A DNA stretch of 6,933 nucleotides, from contig JABSPG010000024.1 in NCBI GenBank assembly GCA_013214445.1, positions 6,635-13,567 of the forward strand, written 5' to 3'. The stretch's first letter is position 1; the number at the start of each line of letters is the position of its first letter. Shown here piece after piece: positions 4,492-6,933 of this stretch. The position numbers were made by a program, and so were the translations under genes. Under the pieces are notes generated by a model. The model was not told where the DNA came from. It ran no database searches and saw only the letters and a list, made by a program, of their open reading frames with translations. Origin of the DNA: Ekhidna sp. (lineage in GTDB: Bacteria > Bacteroidota > Bacteroidia > Cytophagales > Cyclobacteriaceae).

Positions 4492-5589
4492 TTACTCTAA
4501 ACCCAATTCTTGTCGTTTTTTTATGAGATTATGAACTGTAACATTAGACCATTCTTTTCCACGCTTAGTGGTTACACCCAATTCATTAAATCTTTCTGCA
4601 ATTTTTCTAGTACTGATGTTTCCTTCATTTCGCACTCTATTTAAATGAATGCCCATTTCTTTATAATATCCTAGGATATCCTTATTCTCTTTTGACTTAC
4701 GTAACTTTTCATTAATTCCTTTTTCTTCCAACCCAAGTTTCTGTCTTCTTTTTATCAAAGACTGAACCGACGCAAGAGACCATACACCACCTAATGCTGA
4801 TTTAATGTTTTTTTCATTAAAATATTTGGCTATCTGTCTTAAAGAGTGAAATCCCGCCTGCCTAGCATTTTCTAGATAACTACCCATTTCAACTGCGAAA
4901 TGGTCTGCATCCGCTTTCTTGAAATCGTAAACTTTTCGAGTTGGCTCTTCTTTTTTTTCAGAAAAAAGTATCTCTCTTTGCTCTTCCAGTATATTTTCAA
5001 TTTGTTGTTCGTATGAACTAAAGAAGGTTAGCAAACCTGCTTGCTTGAGTATTTCCTCTTCGCCCTTTGAGAATTGAAATTTGTTTCCATTTATTTTACT
5101 CCACTTAAATCTTTCGGTTTTAATCACCTCATCAATAATCTCTAGAGCTATATCTCTTAAGTCTTCTTGATCAGCCAATTGCCATCCCCTTACTAGGTAA
5201 AATTGTTCTCTGGTTTCCTCTACTATCTCTACTGCTCGGGAAACTCCCTCATACTTATAAGCACTTTCAATCCATTTTTCATTAATTTTTTTTGCCTGAG
5301 TAAGTGCCTTTTCTGCTGCAAGTATAGAATGGTCTTCCTCTCTCTTCAGGAGTTGAAGAAACTCAAAAAGAATTTTGGGTGCTTCGGAGCTATTTTCTTT
5401 AACAAGAGAGAATCTCTTCGTGTGAAAAACTGCATTCTTTTGGTATTGATAAATAGCATACTCAGACTTCTTAGAATAGGGATTCTCTAACGATGTGCTT
5501 GTGTCAACCCTCCCGGTGCCAATCTTTATTACATCCCCCGTATGAGGTTCATCAATGAATTTCAAATCGGTTTCAGTGTCTTTTTCCAA
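4492..5589 (-). CDS. Putative DNA-binding protein with two tandem recombinase-type helix-turn-helix domains (365 aa)
   Basis: The C-terminal third holds two 54-residue copies of one module, at 235-288 and 312-365, aligning without gaps at about 25 of 54 identical residues and both ending in LGLE. Each copy has the pattern of the DNA-binding part of large serine recombinases: an SxRxIAxxFNE helix, a G-W-S turn and a VxxLIKxRQ recognition helix. There is no catalytic resolvase domain, so recombinase activity is unlikely. Residues 1-230 are unfamiliar; 80-215 are strongly helical and charged. The start is TTG 5589, because an in-frame TGA lies two codons upstream and no ATG follows until residue 235; the ribosome binding site is weak. 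It diverges from the gene at 5751 across a region with a palindrome (5682-5697) that it might bind. A role as regulator, or as accessory factor at an origin of transfer or replication, is inference. Confidence 0.7.
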   Translation of the reverse strand: MEKDTETDLKFIDEPHTGDVIKIGTGRVDTSTSLENPYSKKSEYAIYQYQKNAVFHTKRFSLVKENSSEAPKILFEFLQLLKREEDHSILAAEKALTQAKKINEKWIESAYKYEGVSRAVEIVEETREQFYLVRGWQLADQEDLRDIALEIIDEVIKTERFKWSKINGNKFQFSKGEEEILKQAGLLTFFSSYEQQIENILEEQREILFSEKKEEPTRKVYDFKKADADHFAVEMGSYLENARQAGFHSLRQIAKYFNEKNIKSALGGVWSLASVQSLIKRRQKLGLEEKGINEKLRKSKENKDILGYYKEMGIHLNRVRNEGNISTRKIAERFNELGVTTKRGKEWSNVTVHNLIKKRQELGLE

Positions 5590-5681
5590 TGTTCACTTTA
5601 TTGATTAACTAAACCACAATTTAACGGATTATTCCAATTAGTATGGTATTATCTTTTTTTGAAACTTTTGTGTAATGCATA

Positions 5682-5697
5682 TCGTTAATGTTAACGA
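5682..5697. promoter_or_regulatory. Palindromic operator in the divergent intergenic region
   Basis: TCGTTAA-TG-TTAACGA is a perfect 7-bp inverted repeat with a 2-bp centre, midway between the divergent starts at 5589 and 5751. A near half-site, TTAACGG, occurs at 5621-5627. On the plus strand TATGAT (5720-5725), and on the minus strand GATAAT (5648-5653), could be -10 boxes of the two genes, though their -35 boxes are weak. The placement suits a repressor controlling both directions, possibly the helix-turn-helix protein encoded at 4492-5589. Confidence 0.5.
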
Positions 5698-5750
5698 ATA
5701 GTTATATTACTAAAGTATATATGATGTATGTAGTTTAAAAAAGCGATAAA

Positions 5751-6152
5751 ATGTATAAAGCGGTATCACATACTATAAATAAATCTGAGAAATCTATGAG
5801 TCAGTACTTCAAAGGTTGGAAAAAGGCAACCAAAAGAGCGAAAAGAACAGGAGTACCTAAAGAAGTCCCCAGTGCTCAAGCTCAACAAGAGCGGCAAAGA
5901 GATGACTTGGTTACAGAAGCGAGCTTCGCCTCTGATATTCTTCAGAAAGAACTCAATAAAGAGGCAGCGAAGCGAAAGATCACAAACCTCAATGCAAAGA
6001 AAAACGACATCATTGAAGAGGCAGGTAAGATCTTATCAGATGATGAATTCCATATGCAGCAAGATCTAAAAAGATCGTTGGCTATCAAGCAATCTCTGCA
6101 GAAAGTCAGAAAGAAGATCGTGGAAAGCATTATTAAAAATCAAGCAAAATAA
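5751..6152 (+). CDS. Charged, probably coiled-coil hypothetical protein (133 aa)
   Basis: I recognise no family. The product is very rich in Lys, Arg, Glu and Gln, has no cysteine and no hydrophobic segment. Residues 45-130 look like one or two long amphipathic helices, broken near residue 97 (LSDDEF). A basic stretch at 20-33 (FKGWKKATKRAKRTG) could bind nucleic acid or a membrane surface. ATG 5751 is used as the start; an in-frame ATG at 5796 (MSQYFKGWKK) would remove 15 residues and is about equally likely, since neither has a strong ribosome binding site. The next gene starts 9 nt after the stop, so the pair is probably one operon and may act together. Mobilisation accessory protein or partner of the membrane protein are possible roles; the sequence does not decide. 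Confidence 0.6.
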   Translation: MYKAVSHTINKSEKSMSQYFKGWKKATKRAKRTGVPKEVPSAQAQQERQRDDLVTEASFASDILQKELNKEAAKRKITNLNAKKNDIIEEAGKILSDDEFHMQQDLKRSLAIKQSLQKVRKKIVESIIKNQAK

Positions 6153-6161
6153 AAATCAAAG

Positions 6162-6933
6162 ATGATGAAAAATAAGAGTGATTTATTTGAAGTCTTAGTC
6201 AAGCCAGATCGGGTAGTACATTTTGTGGCAATTCTTTTTGTTATTGGCCTCAACTTAGGTATCGAGTTCAACTTAGCAGAACCACTTTATCGAGATGTAC
6301 TTGAACTGCCTTGGTATATTCCAGAAATTCTCTCGGTGGGTATGGCGGCTTTGTTCGGAATTGTTGCTGAAGTTTCGGGAAAGGTTTTGGCAAGAGATCA
6401 AATCCTATCCTTTTTTATGAGTTTAGTTGTTTTTTCAATACTGCTTATTCCCATTTATATGGGGCAGACAGCAGCAGGTCAGATTCCTGTTATTGATTTA
6501 TCGGAAATCCTTAGCGAAGAAGGACAAGATTTGGGAGGGTTTTCTTTCGATGAGGGAAATGTTGATTCCTCAGAAACACATTCGTTTGACCGACATGAAA
6601 TCGTCCTTGCACTAACATTTGCCTTGTTCTGCTGTGCTACGTTTTTCTCATATCTGTATGAAAGACCTCGCTTTCTTGCAAGAAGGCAAACTCAAGAGCT
6701 AGACTTAGCGCAACATTTGGCTGAGAGAGATGCCGAAATAATATCACAACAAAATGAGCTTAATCGCTTGGAGAATGCTTCTAAGCTGGTTGCAGAGGCG
6801 GAGCTTCAAAAAGCTATTGAAGCTGAGGAAGAAGTCGTCCACGCTTCTAAGCGTGAGATGCGCATATTGGAAAGAAGGTGGGAATATGCGAGGAGAATGC
6901 GTGGTCTTATGTATGAGCATGTGCTTTCGATTA
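6162..6933 (+). CDS. Four-TM membrane protein with a cytoplasmic coiled coil (3' partial)
   Basis: The frame is open from ATG 6162 to the right edge (257 complete codons); ATG 6165 is an equally possible start. Hydrophobic segments at about residues 19-36, 53-72, 80-100 and 147-166 look like four membrane helices. An acidic loop (about 105-145, rich in Glu, Asp, Ser) joins the third and fourth. After the fourth come Arg-rich YERPRFLARRQ and then a long heptad-like helix from about 170 on, with many Glu, Gln, Ala and Leu. By the positive-inside rule the coiled coil should be cytoplasmic and the acidic loop extracytoplasmic. The C-terminal domain is cut off, so the function cannot be read; a sensor, a transfer-apparatus protein or a defence effector would all fit. 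It follows the 133-aa gene by 9 nt, suggesting a functional pair. Confidence 0.75.
   Translation, partial: MMKNKSDLFEVLVKPDRVVHFVAILFVIGLNLGIEFNLAEPLYRDVLELPWYIPEILSVGMAALFGIVAEVSGKVLARDQILSFFMSLVVFSILLIPIYMGQTAAGQIPVIDLSEILSEEGQDLGGFSFDEGNVDSSETHSFDRHEIVLALTFALFCCATFFSYLYERPRFLARRQTQELDLAQHLAERDAEIISQQNELNRLENASKLVAEAELQKAIEAEEEVVHASKREMRILERRWEYARRMRGLMYEHVLSI

Noticed and set aside
5203..5490. Rightward 95-codon hydrophobic frame rich in Phe and Leu
   Set aside because: It is the opposite strand of the Lys/Glu-rich part of the 365-aa protein, which accounts for the apparent hydrophobicity; no ribosome binding site or partner gene.
4492..5589. Large serine recombinase
   Set aside because: Only the DNA-binding type modules are recognisable; the N-terminal part has no resolvase catalytic motif.
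5872..6130. Frames at 5872-6069 (plus) and 5942-6130 (minus)
   Set aside because: Both overlap the 133-aa gene in other frames and owe their length to its lysine-rich composition.
6427..6615. 62-codon plus-strand frame
   Set aside because: It overlaps, in another frame, the long membrane-protein frame open from 6162 to the window end, which has coherent membrane helices and a coiled coil.

Overview
The window is about 6.9 kb of AT-rich DNA that looks like an integrative mobile element, most likely from a gammaproteobacterium. That host guess is inference from the gene families (ArdC-type antirestriction protein, AlpA-type regulator, P4-like tyrosine integrase with a DUF4102-type arm-binding domain), not from a housekeeping gene. 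No complete chromosomal gene is visible. I found no rRNA, intact tRNA, CRISPR array or insertion sequence.

Left part (1-1582, plus strand): the C-terminal half of an ArdC-like antirestriction protein enters from the left edge. About 500 bp with no convincing gene follows. Then come an extended -10 promoter, a small unknown protein (1029-1283) and an AlpA-family regulator/excisionase candidate (1334-1582). The AlpA stop codon overlaps the stop codon of the convergent integrase gene.

Centre (1579-3106): a complete tyrosine integrase is read leftward. It has a strong Shine-Dalgarno and a good sigma70 promoter. Right of the promoter is a 45-nt copy of the 3' half of a tRNA, probably tRNA-Lys(UUU), running from the anticodon loop to CCA; this is the attachment-site core. 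Copies of GGGGTACTG lie on BOTH sides of the core, three inside the start of the integrase gene and three (one imperfect) on the far side, all in the same orientation. Three 10-bp phased repeats lie between the core and the integrase and overlap the integrase -35 box. This is how an attP with two arms and an excisionase/repressor site would look. It suggests an excised circle, a tandem junction of two related elements, or an episomal form, rather than a simple attL or attR.

Right part (3107-6933): an AT-rich stretch carries a perfect extended -10 promoter followed at once by a 100-nt imperfect hairpin. It is followed by an 80-aa protein of unknown function, a leftward SprT-like zinc metalloprotease, and a leftward 365-aa protein ending in two 54-residue copies of a recombinase-type helix-turn-helix. 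A divergent intergenic region with a clear palindromic operator separates these from a rightward pair: a charged, probably helical 133-aa protein and a four-TM, coiled-coil membrane protein that runs off the right edge.

Reading of the whole: the centre is a recombination and regulation module (Int, AlpA, att site). The left flank carries a defence-evasion gene. The right flank carries regulatory genes and an unrecognised two-gene membrane/coiled-coil module that could belong to transfer, mobilisation or defence; the sequence does not decide which.
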